Assembly: GCA_002345205.1 (NCBI GenBank)
Contig: DDVI01000104.1
Location: forward strand, 39,790-93,240
DNA length: 53,451 bases
From: Bdellovibrionaceae bacterium UBA2316
Lineage (GTDB): Bacteria > Bdellovibrionota > Bdellovibrionia > Bdellovibrionales > Bdellovibrionaceae
Reading direction: 5' to 3'
This document shows positions 7,763-15,955 of the stretch, in pieces. The translations under genes and the position numbers were made by a program. Each line of letters opens with the position of its first letter. The stretch's first letter is position 1. The notes below the pieces were generated by a model. The model made no database searches and was not told the origin of the DNA. It saw only the letters and a program-made list of their open reading frames with translations.

Positions 7763-10293
7763 AAACGGCTGACTTTGAATTACTCTTACCGGTCGGCCAA
7801 AAAGAAATGGCCGAAGCCGCTATTCAAAATGGTGCCGACGCTATCTACGTGGGTTTTCCTGGATTCAATGCGCGCGGACGCAGTTATGATTTCGAACTTG
7901 AAGAATTAAAACAAATCATTCAAATGTGCCATTTGAACGGTGTAAAAGTTAATCTTGCTTTCAACATCGTTATCTTTGAAAACGAATTGCCACACGTGAT
8001 TGAGTCTATCAAGAAAGTATTACCTCTAAAACCAGATGCATTGATCGTGCAAGACTTGGGCTTAGTTCGAATTGTTAAAGACATGTGCCCAGAACAGATT
8101 GTTCATGCCTCAACACAAATGACGATCACCAATGATCTAGCTATCCAATTTTTGGAAAATCTAGATATTCGCCGTTTTGTTTTAGGTCGCGAAAATTCGT
8201 TGCCAGAAATAAAATTAATTGCTGAACGTACGAAGAGGGAACTTGAAGTGTTTGTTCACGGTGCTCTTTGTGTTTCCTATTCGGGCCAGTGCTTTACCTC
8301 GGAAACATTAGGTGGACGTTCTGCGAATCGCGGGCAATGTGCACAGAGCTGTCGATTTAGCTATGATCTGATCGTCGACGGGGAAACCAAAGACCTTGTT
8401 GACAAGTCCTACCTGGTTTCACCAAAAGACCTGTGCGGAATCGCCGAAGTTCCGGAATTGATGAAAATTGGCGTGAAAAGTTTCAAAGTCGAAGGGCGTT
8501 TGAAGACGCCGGACTACGTGGCTCAAGTTGCGAAATCATTCCGGTCGGCTATAGATAAAACTATTAAAAATGATTCGTTTACAGATGAGCAAGCTCAGAA
8601 AGAAAAAAATAAAATGGGAGTTGAATACTCCCGTGGATTTTTTCCTGGTTGGTTGCATGGCGTGAATCATCAAGAGCTTGTGGATGGTCGATTTGGATCC
8701 CACCGCGGAGTTGAAATTGGTCGTGTAGTGATGATTCAAAAAAGTTCAATGACCATTGAGTTAAATAAAAATAAAATGGATATTGAAAACGGTGACGGCT
8801 TATTGTGGTTCGAAATGGACCAGAAAAACGGGGGGTCTGTTTATTCCATCACCCAAGCCAAAAACTCGATCACGGTTGAGTTTTCAAATTCGACGGTGAT
8901 TAAACGGGAGGCCGTTGGTTCGGTTGTTTACTTAAATCATGATCGCAGTCAAAAACGCGAGATCGAAAAGTCACTTACTGATAAAAACACGTTCAAGAAA
9001 ACGGCTGTGGCTGTCACCCTAACGCTAATGGAAGGACATCCGTTGGTGGCCGAGGTTCAAGACGATCGTTTTAATTTAAAATTGGAATCTGAAACGGCTT
9101 TATCAAAAGCACAGAACAAGCCGTTAACAGAGGATATTCTTTTTGATGAATTTGCATCGTTAGCAAATACAGTGTTTAAACTGGATCGTAAATTCTTCCG
9201 CACCAATTTGGCTACTGGGATGTCTTTGTTTTTAAATCACAAAGAAATTAAAAATCTTCGCCAAAGAGTTTTCGCCGAATTAACTCGTTTGCGATCTGAA
9301 AATAAAATAGAAAGTTCGAAAGAAATAACAATTACAGATTATGTTTTGCCAGAAGAAAAAACAACGGCTCCTGCTGTTGAAGTATCGTTGAATGTTCTTT
9401 TAAGAAACAAAGATCAAGTTCGCGATTTAGTTCAAGCGATTCATGCAGGAACTTTGCTTTTGTCACAAATTAATTCGGTATGTTTAGATTTTGAATTCGG
9501 CCGTGATTATAAAGATTCGGTAGAACAAATTCAGAATGTGGGTATCAAAGTGGGTATCGCTACGACGCGAATTTTGAAACCTCAAGAGTACATCAATTTA
9601 AAGGTGATCCATTCTATGAATCCAGATTTCATTCTGGTAAGAAATTTGGGCGCGCTTTATTATTTCAAAAACATTCAAAAGTTCCCGGGCGAATTAAAGG
9701 GCGACTTTAGCTTAAATGTAACCAATCACAAAACGTTTGAATACTTGATTCAGAATGGTTTGGATTCAGTGTGCCTATCCTATGATTTAAATTTTGATCA
9801 AACGGTGAGTCTATTAAAGCATGTGGATGCACGCAAAGCAGAAGTAACAATTCATCAATCCATGCCTAGTTTTCATATGGAACACTGTGTGTTTGCCGCA
9901 TTCCTAAGTAAAGGCAAGAGTTATAAAGACTGTGGTAAACCATGTGAAAAACATAAAGTCCAATTGAAGGATCAGTTTGGTCACTACCATTGGATTAAGC
10001 CAGATCATGAGTGCCGTAATACGATGTACAATTCAAGTGCACAAACGGCATTGCCTTACCTTAATGATTGGAAAGCGTTAGGATTAGGCGAAATTCGATA
10101 TGAGGCATTGCATGAGTCTGGTACTGAATTAATTCTTAAAATAAGAAATTATAGTGATGTAATCGAAGGTAATAAGTCTATTGACGAAGCACTATCTGAT
10201 TTACAGACAAAAGAGTTATATGGTCTTTCGCCTAGGCAGCTGAATAAATCTGTTGAATATCAAGCACGTAAGAAAGATCACAGCTTCTTATAA
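7759..10293 (+). CDS. U32 family RNA-hydroxylase-like protein (RlhA/TrhP group)
   Basis: The 844-residue protein starts with a complete U32 domain (ELLLPVGQKEMAEAAIQNGA, YVGFPGFNARG, IVQDLG, FVHGALCVSYSGQC, RGQCAQSC). Cys at about 171, 178, 194 and 226 are the likely iron-sulphur ligands. A long middle part fits DUF3656. The C-terminal third is a second U32-like unit with HCVFAAFL, CGKPCE and CRNTMYN. RlhA hydroxylates 23S rRNA C2501 and TrhP hydroxylates tRNA U34; both depend on prephenate and Fe-S clusters. The length and two-unit layout favour the RlhA side; the actual RNA target is unknown. It is annotated elsewhere as a peptidase or collagenase by family name. Confidence 0.85.
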   Translation: MKTADFELLLPVGQKEMAEAAIQNGADAIYVGFPGFNARGRSYDFELEELKQIIQMCHLNGVKVNLAFNIVIFENELPHVIESIKKVLPLKPDALIVQDLGLVRIVKDMCPEQIVHASTQMTITNDLAIQFLENLDIRRFVLGRENSLPEIKLIAERTKRELEVFVHGALCVSYSGQCFTSETLGGRSANRGQCAQSCRFSYDLIVDGETKDLVDKSYLVSPKDLCGIAEVPELMKIGVKSFKVEGRLKTPDYVAQVAKSFRSAIDKTIKNDSFTDEQAQKEKNKMGVEYSRGFFPGWLHGVNHQELVDGRFGSHRGVEIGRVVMIQKSSMTIELNKNKMDIENGDGLLWFEMDQKNGGSVYSITQAKNSITVEFSNSTVIKREAVGSVVYLNHDRSQKREIEKSLTDKNTFKKTAVAVTLTLMEGHPLVAEVQDDRFNLKLESETALSKAQNKPLTEDILFDEFASLANTVFKLDRKFFRTNLATGMSLFLNHKEIKNLRQRVFAELTRLRSENKIESSKEITITDYVLPEEKTTAPAVEVSLNVLLRNKDQVRDLVQAIHAGTLLLSQINSVCLDFEFGRDYKDSVEQIQNVGIKVGIATTRILKPQEYINLKVIHSMNPDFILVRNLGALYYFKNIQKFPGELKGDFSLNVTNHKTFEYLIQNGLDSVCLSYDLNFDQTVSLLKHVDARKAEVTIHQSMPSFHMEHCVFAAFLSKGKSYKDCGKPCEKHKVQLKDQFGHYHWIKPDHECRNTMYNSSAQTALPYLNDWKALGLGEIRYEALHESGTELILKIRNYSDVIEGNKSIDEALSDLQTKELYGLSPRQLNKSVEYQARKKDHSFL

Positions 10294-10329
10294 ACAACGA
10301 GACTAGACCTACGTCGATTAAAGATTCTC

Positions 10330-10335
10330 TATAAT
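10330..10335 (+). promoter_or_regulatory. Candidate -10 element for the PilZ gene
   Basis: A perfect TATAAT lies 18 bp before the ATG at 10353. No good -35 is visible at 17 bp. The region is flanked by an imperfect inverted repeat (GACTAGACCTA at 10301 and TAGGCTAGTC ending near 10353). Confidence 0.3.
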
Positions 10336-10352
10336 TCGGCGATAGGCTAGTC

Positions 10353-11027
10353 ATGCTTACAAAAACCGCATTAGTTATCGAAGTTGAAAACTCACCGGCG
10401 TTTCCAGATTATTTTTTGGATATGTTCCAATTTCAAAATGTTCAAAAAATGTTATTACGGAATGTGACTTCGGGTTTTAAGACCGACCTGTTTGATTTTG
10501 TTCTGTATTCTTGTGAATGTGTGAACGAACGACAGCTACGTTGGATTTTGCCCTTTGCACATAAAAATCCTAAATCGCAATTTATTATTTTAACTCAACA
10601 AATTTCTATCCACGCTTATAAGCAAGTTACCGAGATGGGAAATATCATCACATTGCAAGTTCCACTAGGTGATCAAGTGATTCGGGGAATGATCAATCAA
10701 TTGATTGCGGATAGCTCTCTCGTGGCGACGCAGCGATTTCCAAGATTTATAACAGACGAACCTGTTCGAATGGTAGTAATGGAAACTGGATTACTGATTC
10801 CAAGTCGAATGAAAAACTATTCGGCCAGTGGTGCCTTTATCGAATACAAAGGGATGCATCTGCGAGTTGGTCATACATTAAAAGTAAATTTACCTAAGCA
10901 AGAACATCCACCAACAAAAAAATCGTTGCAACTGGATGGTCGAGTCGTTTGGGTTCGCAGTGGCGAAGCGCATTCTGGTGCAAGTAGTGGCATCGGTGTG
11001 CAATTTACTAGCTTGGATGCGGCTTAA
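10353..11027 (+). CDS. PilZ-domain protein with receiver-like N-terminus
   Basis: Residues from about 125 to the end form a PilZ domain, the common c-di-GMP receptor. RFPR is a shortened version of the basic motif, followed by NYSASGAFI (the [DN]-x-S-x-x-G motif) and LQLDGRVVWVR...GIGVQF. The first 120 residues have alternating strands and helices like a receiver domain but lack an obvious phospho-acceptor Asp with its usual surroundings. c-di-GMP binding is likely but the basic motif is not perfect. It stands alone, with a TATAAT just upstream. Confidence 0.75.
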   Translation: MLTKTALVIEVENSPAFPDYFLDMFQFQNVQKMLLRNVTSGFKTDLFDFVLYSCECVNERQLRWILPFAHKNPKSQFIILTQQISIHAYKQVTEMGNIITLQVPLGDQVIRGMINQLIADSSLVATQRFPRFITDEPVRMVVMETGLLIPSRMKNYSASGAFIEYKGMHLRVGHTLKVNLPKQEHPPTKKSLQLDGRVVWVRSGEAHSGASSGIGVQFTSLDAA

Positions 11028-11046
11028 TTTGTTATAAATAATTTCA

Positions 11047-11619
11047 GTGCTACCTTTCTATGCTGAAACGTCTAATTTTCAATTGTACACAGCCCTGGTA
11101 TTTGTCGTGGCTTCTGCTTTTCTGCTTTCCACGAAGCGTAATACATGGGAATACTCCTTAGCCGGTATAATTAGTTTGTACATTGCCTTTGATGAGCGCT
11201 TCATGTTTCACGAATGCATTCGCATAAGTTTTCCCAAAAGTCGTTACCTAGTAGGCGGGGATCTAATTGTATTTGTGCTTGCGGTTTCTGGCATTTTAGG
11301 AGTCGCTTGGGGAATTAAAAAAATAAGTCGAAGTTCATTTGAAACGTATCTTTTTTTAATTGCTGGAATTTTATGCTTTCTGGGAATCTATCTGGACGTT
11401 TTTGAAAAAACTATTTTCTATTTAGAATTAGATACTAAAATTGAAGAGGTTTCAGAAATGGTCTTAGCGATTACGCTGATTCTGATTTCTGTTTGTGCGG
11501 GCGTTAGATGGCGCGTATTAATTTTCGCTGTTATCTTCATCGCACTACTTATTTGGTTGGATCAACCATTGCATGAAATGATGTGGGGCCTTTGTCCAAA
11601 GTTAAGGAGCATCCTATGA
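11047..11619 (+). CDS. Multi-pass membrane protein of unknown function
   Basis: The frame starts with a GTG at 11047. The 190-residue product has about six hydrophobic segments and few charged stretches, so it is an inner-membrane protein. A conserved-looking FMFHECIR sits between segments. I recognise no family. The stop overlaps the next gene's ATG (ATGA), so they are translationally coupled and form a small operon with the two genes that follow. Confidence 0.6.
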   Translation: MLPFYAETSNFQLYTALVFVVASAFLLSTKRNTWEYSLAGIISLYIAFDERFMFHECIRISFPKSRYLVGGDLIVFVLAVSGILGVAWGIKKISRSSFETYLFLIAGILCFLGIYLDVFEKTIFYLELDTKIEEVSEMVLAITLILISVCAGVRWRVLIFAVIFIALLIWLDQPLHEMMWGLCPKLRSIL

Positions 11620-12185
11620 CGTATATATTAAGTTTCTTTTTGATTGGCACTGTCGTCAGTGCCCAGGAAGCTAAAAAAAATGCACCTGCCATTTGGCTTA
11701 AAGCCGGGCCTGAAAAACTGCCACGCTATTTTAAAAAGGGAGCTTTATTGCCCCTGTGCGGAATCTTTGAAGATGTCACTGCCAATCCTTCTGTCGATAA
11801 ATCAGCTAAGACATTAAAAAGTATTAGCATTGAGAGCTGTCTTCAAGCTAAAGATAACATCGAAGGCGTTTCACCGGCACTTTTTGAAATTCTAGACTTA
11901 AAGGATGGTAACCTACTTATCACAAATCCCGAGGGTGATAAGAAAATATATTACGTAAAGGCATATGATGTTGCAACCTATTGGGCAAAACGATTTCCAG
12001 AAGGTGAATTGATGCTGTCGGGATACGGGTTATGCGAATGTATGTCTGGTTGGCGCCGAAAAGAAAACGTCGATGCTGGTGAAAACGCGAATAAAAAATC
12101 ATTCGATTTACCCTTTAAAACAACGTCCAATGGCGAAACAATTCGTTACCACGTTTTTGAATACCACTTAGGATGTGGCACATGA
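11616..12185 (+). CDS. Secreted protein of unknown function
   Basis: I place the start at the ATG at 11616, which overlaps the preceding stop and has AAGGAG before it. A signal peptide follows (MTYILSFFLIGTVVSAQ). The mature part has six or more Cys residues, including CECMSGW and a final HLGCG, which suggests disulphides in the periplasm. No family recognised. The gene is coupled at both ends by ATGA overlaps to the membrane protein before it and the broken gene after it, so the three products probably act together. Confidence 0.65.
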   Translation: MTYILSFFLIGTVVSAQEAKKNAPAIWLKAGPEKLPRYFKKGALLPLCGIFEDVTANPSVDKSAKTLKSISIESCLQAKDNIEGVSPALFEILDLKDGNLLITNPEGDKKIYYVKAYDVATYWAKRFPEGELMLSGYGLCECMSGWRRKENVDAGENANKKSFDLPFKTTSNGETIRYHVFEYHLGCGT

Positions 12186-13088
12186 AAATACTAGTGTCGC
12201 TGGCGATTTCATACCATCGCGGTGTATGAAGCGCCGGAATCGTTGTGCCTAACATTCAGTGCGGTTCAGAAACGTGATGGTGGTTTGCTGTTTATGTCTA
12301 ATAAAAAGTCAGAGCTAGAGCAGAAAAAATACACTCAGAAAATCGATGGCAAATTCGGCTCATTAAAAATCGCAGCGAATACATTTTCATTAGAAGGCGC
12401 AACATTAAAAAATTATCCGAGTGTTCGGGGTGATTTGACCTATTTAAAAACTAAAGACTTTATTTCAGGCTCTCCTAGTGAATCGATCGCGATCTTAGAT
12501 CCTAAATTAAGAGTGATATCATTGACCGATGAACCTTATCTACCTTTGCCGAGTCTATCAAAAAAAAGCACAGACCCACTGCCGGGTAACTTGGCTAAGG
12601 TTTTCAAATCAACGGTGATGGATAAATCTTTTAACGTTGTTTCTGATATCACGGATTAAAGCAACGGCGAGGCTGGCGAGTGGATTCATCAAAAGTTAGG
12701 ACAAAAGGACTGGGCGCTGGCGCAAATAAAAATGAAGCTCGTGTTGCCCAAAGCCGTTCCATGGAAAGGTCGATATGGTACTAAATCTGAAAGTGCAAAA
12801 ATAGATACGATTTATATTTGGTTGGCGTTTTTAACTCATAACGGAAAGGACTTTTGGTATATTGGAAACTCTTCCGGTGATCCATGTGGAACGGATCTTA
12901 AGTCATCAGTTCAAAGCACAATCGAAAATGGGGCTGCGACAATAGGGAATATCCTGGAACCTAAATATGGTTTTAGAATTTCTAATTCAGAAAAAAACCT
13001 AGTGTATTCCTTTGGTGATCCAGACATCGTCTATTATTTAAATTTCGGTAAAGATATGGTCGTTATTTCAAATGAGAGTTATCGCTAG
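12182..13088 (+). pseudogene. Disrupted secreted-protein gene (frameshift plus in-frame stop)
   Basis: An ATG at 12182 overlaps the previous stop and begins a signal peptide (MKILVSLAI), but this frame stops at 12227-12229. The next frame, open from 12195, continues as HTIAVYEAPESLCLTFSAV and runs to a TAA at 12657-12659. The very same frame then goes on for 24 more codons (GEAGEWIHQKLGQKDWALAQ) into the piece beginning MKLVLPKAVPWKG and ends at 13088. Joined, these make one secreted protein of about 300 residues. Two separate lesions argue for real decay, though assembly errors must be ruled out. Function unknown. Confidence 0.7.
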
Positions 13089-13120
13089 ACATATGTTAAT
13101 TTGAGATCTATTTTAGCCAA

Positions 13121-13762
13121 ATGGAAATAATAGAAGGATTGCTTGGTCGAATCTGGTGCAAGGACGTAGTTTCGGACAAGCAGATTAAAGAATTAAAAAG
13201 TATTATCTTAGGTTTCAAATGGATGGCCTCGCCATCGCAACCCAATTATAACAAAGCGTTTGCTGAAGACAGCAGCTATTATATGAAGGGTGATTACGAA
13301 ATTCAGTTGATGATTTATTCTCAAGAAAAAAGCATTTTGCTGGCGCTTGATTTTGAAGATGATTTAACCAATCAAGATATTAAAATCTGTGGTGAATTTG
13401 CTGATATTACAATGGCGTTTGCAAAAGCTCTGAATGCTGAATTTGCCTATGCCGATATTGAAGGCCAAGTGCCAGAACATTTCATTACCAATTTAACTAA
13501 AAAACAAGTCAGCTGCCTATTCTGGAAAAACTTTATGTCAGCAGATTTGGCGCGACCCATTTTGAAGGCTTTAGAAAGTACGTCGACATTAGGTTTTCAA
13601 AAACTGCCTGAGCCTAACGGCAGCGTGATGATTACGACTCGTCAAAAACCAGACGGAACTCCGGGTACGAAATCGTTTAAAGCCGATACGGGTGAAATCG
13701 AACTTTATGATTGGTCGAACGATCCGTTTGACGATGATGATGACGACGAAGACGAAGACTAG
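13121..13762 (+). CDS. Cytoplasmic protein with acidic tail, unknown function
   Basis: The 213-residue product has no signal peptide or membrane segment. It contains several Trp and Phe-rich strands and ends in a run of about twelve Asp and Glu residues (DDDDDDEDED). I do not recognise the family. Its TAG stop shares the palindromic CTAG with the stop of the convergent gene at 13759, so the two genes end on the same four bases. Confidence 0.6.
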   Translation: MEIIEGLLGRIWCKDVVSDKQIKELKSIILGFKWMASPSQPNYNKAFAEDSSYYMKGDYEIQLMIYSQEKSILLALDFEDDLTNQDIKICGEFADITMAFAKALNAEFAYADIEGQVPEHFITNLTKKQVSCLFWKNFMSADLARPILKALESTSTLGFQKLPEPNGSVMITTRQKPDGTPGTKSFKADTGEIELYDWSNDPFDDDDDDEDED

Positions 13763-14013
13763 CAAAACATTTTCGGCTTAGGGCGCGTGTCCTTGGCTGC
13801 AGCTGTGAGCTCAGTTCCTAATTTTAAAGCTTCATTCCCTGCGGACGATTTTACTAGATATGCGGGGTTTTCCGCAGAGCCATTCCGTTTAATTTTTTTA
13901 CCTTTGATTTCTCGCACGACAGGCTTTGTAAATACCTCAAGAACGACACCGTCAATTGTATTACCTAGCCAGCGCCACTGAATAGGCGATCCTTTTTTAA
14001 ATTTCATATACAT
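13759..14013 (-). CDS. Hva1/DUF2945 TUDOR-domain protein
   Basis: The 84-residue protein matches the DUF2945 (hypervirulence-associated Hva1 TUDOR) family. It has a KKGSPIQWRW opening, a strand-rich core with DGVVLEVFTKP, NPAYLVKSSAGNEALKLGTEL and a basic stretch between. Family members are small single-domain cytoplasmic proteins of poorly known role. The start MYMKF may be at the first or second Met. It is tail-to-tail with the acidic-tail protein gene. Confidence 0.7.
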   Translation of the reverse strand: MYMKFKKGSPIQWRWLGNTIDGVVLEVFTKPVVREIKGKKIKRNGSAENPAYLVKSSAGNEALKLGTELTAAAKDTRPKPKMFC

Positions 14014-14066
14014 GTATCCTAATGTAGCTATTGACGGCCTGCAAATGTTTCGTTGATGATATAGGC

Positions 14067-14429
14067 ATGGCGATTCAAAGAAAAGGCAGTTGTCACTGCG
14101 GGCGCGTTCAATTTGAAGTTAGTTTAGAAAACGATTTTTCCGAGGCACTGTCTTGCAATTGCTCGATCTGCCAGCGTAAAGGAACATTATTATCATTTGT
14201 TCCTAAAACTCGTTTTAAAATGATTTCGGGTGCTGATAGTCTGCAGGATTACCAATTTGCAAAAAAACGTATTCACCACACATTCTGTAAAGTTTGTGGT
14301 GTTACACCATTTGCGTCGGCAATTGCACCCGATGGTACGGATACGGCCGCGATCAACGTGCGATGTATTGAAGACATTGATTTAGATTCCCTTAAAATTC
14401 ACAAATATGATGGTAAGAATACTAACTAG
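14067..14429 (+). CDS. GFA/CENP-V family zinc protein
   Basis: The protein carries the GFA fold pattern: GSCHCGRVQFEV, SCNCSICQRKG, and FCKVCGVTPF, which supply the Cys ligands for two zinc sites. The family was named for glutathione-dependent formaldehyde-activating enzyme, but most members have unknown substrates. I use the ATG at 14067 (MAIQRKGS), since the family begins there, rather than a TTG at 14031. About 120 residues, cytoplasmic. It stands alone. Confidence 0.8.
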   Translation: MAIQRKGSCHCGRVQFEVSLENDFSEALSCNCSICQRKGTLLSFVPKTRFKMISGADSLQDYQFAKKRIHHTFCKVCGVTPFASAIAPDGTDTAAINVRCIEDIDLDSLKIHKYDGKNTN

Positions 14430-14729
14430 GCGTATCGGTATTAATAGCATCCTAGGTTGCATAATAATTTGTCTTTAGTTGTTTAGTGACTGGCTGGTGC
14501 TGCGTCGGGTGCTGTTTGTTGCGATTGTACAGATGGACGAGATGTGTAGGGATCTAGGACTGTTATAGAGAACTCCTCGGTTGTTGTGTTCAGCCACATA
14601 GCTATTCAAAGTTCGCACCATCGGTTGTGCTATCGAGCAAGGGCTTTATGATGTAATAGTGGGGCAGAAATACCCTTTGGCTAGAGCGGGAGTCTTGAAA
14701 TTCCCAATTGGCGGTGTTAGGGATAAACA
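14430..14729. other. 300-bp gap without a recognisable gene
   Basis: No convincing frame, tRNA or palindrome was found. Short hairpins are present (GGGAGT...ATTCCC near 14689). The base composition is richer in G and T on the plus strand than its neighbours. A small RNA is possible but nothing shows one. Confidence 0.4.
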
Positions 14730-15599
14730 ATGCCACACGCAACCGATGACGGAGTTAAGCACTTCCATAATTCTGAACCCGTTCTTTTGAGTGAAATCAT
14801 TCAGGATGAGGCCGGCGTTAATTATGAAGACTTTAAGACATTGCTTAAACTAGGCGCAATCTACGTCGATAATTATAGACAAGAAAAAGATAAATGGATT
14901 TTAAAAAACAGTTTATTTCGCGTGCATACCAAGCCACGCAGATTTAAATGCGATTATGATTGGAAATCTTTGATCGTATTTGAAAACGAATTTTTTCTGG
15001 TTTTGAACAAACCGGCTGGGATTCCGAGCCACCCATCGGTCGATAATGTTTTGGAAGATGCCATGACTCAAACGAGCTTTGTGATTAAAATTCCATTGTA
15101 TGTGACCCATCGGTTAGACACACTGACATCGGGTTTAATTGTCTACGGTAAGAAAAAACAATTCGTAAAAGATTTTAATGTCCAATTGATGGGTCGCGGA
15201 ATACAGAAAAAATACGTAGCTCTGGTTGAATCGGTGCAATCCCTACCGAAAACGGTGACTCATTATATGGATCCCTCACACGGAACACCTAAAAAGCTAT
15301 CATTGAATCCAGTCGAAGGCTGGGATATTTGTAAGCTTGAAATCCTAGAGCAAAGAAAAGTTTCAGAATCTGTGAGCCAAGTGAAAATTAATCTTCTCAC
15401 GGGGCGTACTCATCAAATTCGTGCGCAAATGTCGTTCTTAAATGCGCCAATAGTTGGAGATACATTGTACGGATCTAAACAGTCTTTTCACGACAAAGCC
15501 ATTGCTCTTAGATCCTGTGAAATAGCCTTCAATTTCGAAGGTCAGAAAATCAAATATGAAATAAGCCAGGATTTTGTTTTGAATGTGCGTATTAATTAG
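14730..15599 (+). CDS. RluA-family pseudouridine synthase
   Basis: The 289-residue protein has the RluA catalytic motif HRLDTLTSGL with the essential Asp, the FFLVLNKPAGIPSHP entry motif, and GRTHQIRAQMSFLNAPIVGD near the C-terminus. It isomerises uridine to pseudouridine in rRNA or tRNA. The N-terminal 90 residues may hold an S4-like part, but this is not clear. Which RNA it modifies cannot be told. A second RluA-family gene lies at 48956-49684. Its stop overlaps that of the repeat protein on the other strand. Confidence 0.85.
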   Translation: MPHATDDGVKHFHNSEPVLLSEIIQDEAGVNYEDFKTLLKLGAIYVDNYRQEKDKWILKNSLFRVHTKPRRFKCDYDWKSLIVFENEFFLVLNKPAGIPSHPSVDNVLEDAMTQTSFVIKIPLYVTHRLDTLTSGLIVYGKKKQFVKDFNVQLMGRGIQKKYVALVESVQSLPKTVTHYMDPSHGTPKKLSLNPVEGWDICKLEILEQRKVSESVSQVKINLLTGRTHQIRAQMSFLNAPIVGDTLYGSKQSFHDKAIALRSCEIAFNFEGQKIKYEISQDFVLNVRIN

Positions 15600-15835
15600 T
15601 CTGGATTTTGGCTCGTTAGATCGCCACCAAAACAAACCTGTTTTCCATCTCGGCTAATCGCATACGACCTATATTTACCGCCGCAGCAAACCTGCTTTCC
15701 ATCTCGCGAGTGTTCATAAGATGAATATTCACCTCCACAAGCTACCTTTTTGCCATCGCGGCTGTGTTCGTAGGAAGTGGCTGAAAATAGTGATAGACTC
15801 ATAGTCATTGCTATTAAAAAAATCTCAGTTTTCAT
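15596..15835 (-). CDS. Small secreted protein with three 18-residue repeats
   Basis: After a signal peptide (MKTEIFLIAMTMSLSLFSATS) the 79-residue product is almost entirely three tandem repeats of 18 residues, each like SY-x-x-SRDGK-x-V-x-C-GG. Each repeat has at least one Cys, so metal binding or disulphide links are possible. No domain name comes to mind. It is short and orphan-like, converging with the pseudouridine synthase gene. Only the repeat structure and the export signal are seen; function is unknown. Confidence 0.6.
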   Translation of the reverse strand: MKTEIFLIAMTMSLSLFSATSYEHSRDGKKVACGGEYSSYEHSRDGKQVCCGGKYRSYAISRDGKQVCFGGDLTSQNPD

Positions 15836-15955
15836 TTTGATGGATCTCCCAAGAATCTAGCACTCACATGAACCAAAGTATTGAAATTCAACATCGCCTG
15901 CAATGACTTTGAATTTGACATATAAAATGGTAATAGCAGGCTGAGGCGGGCAGTT

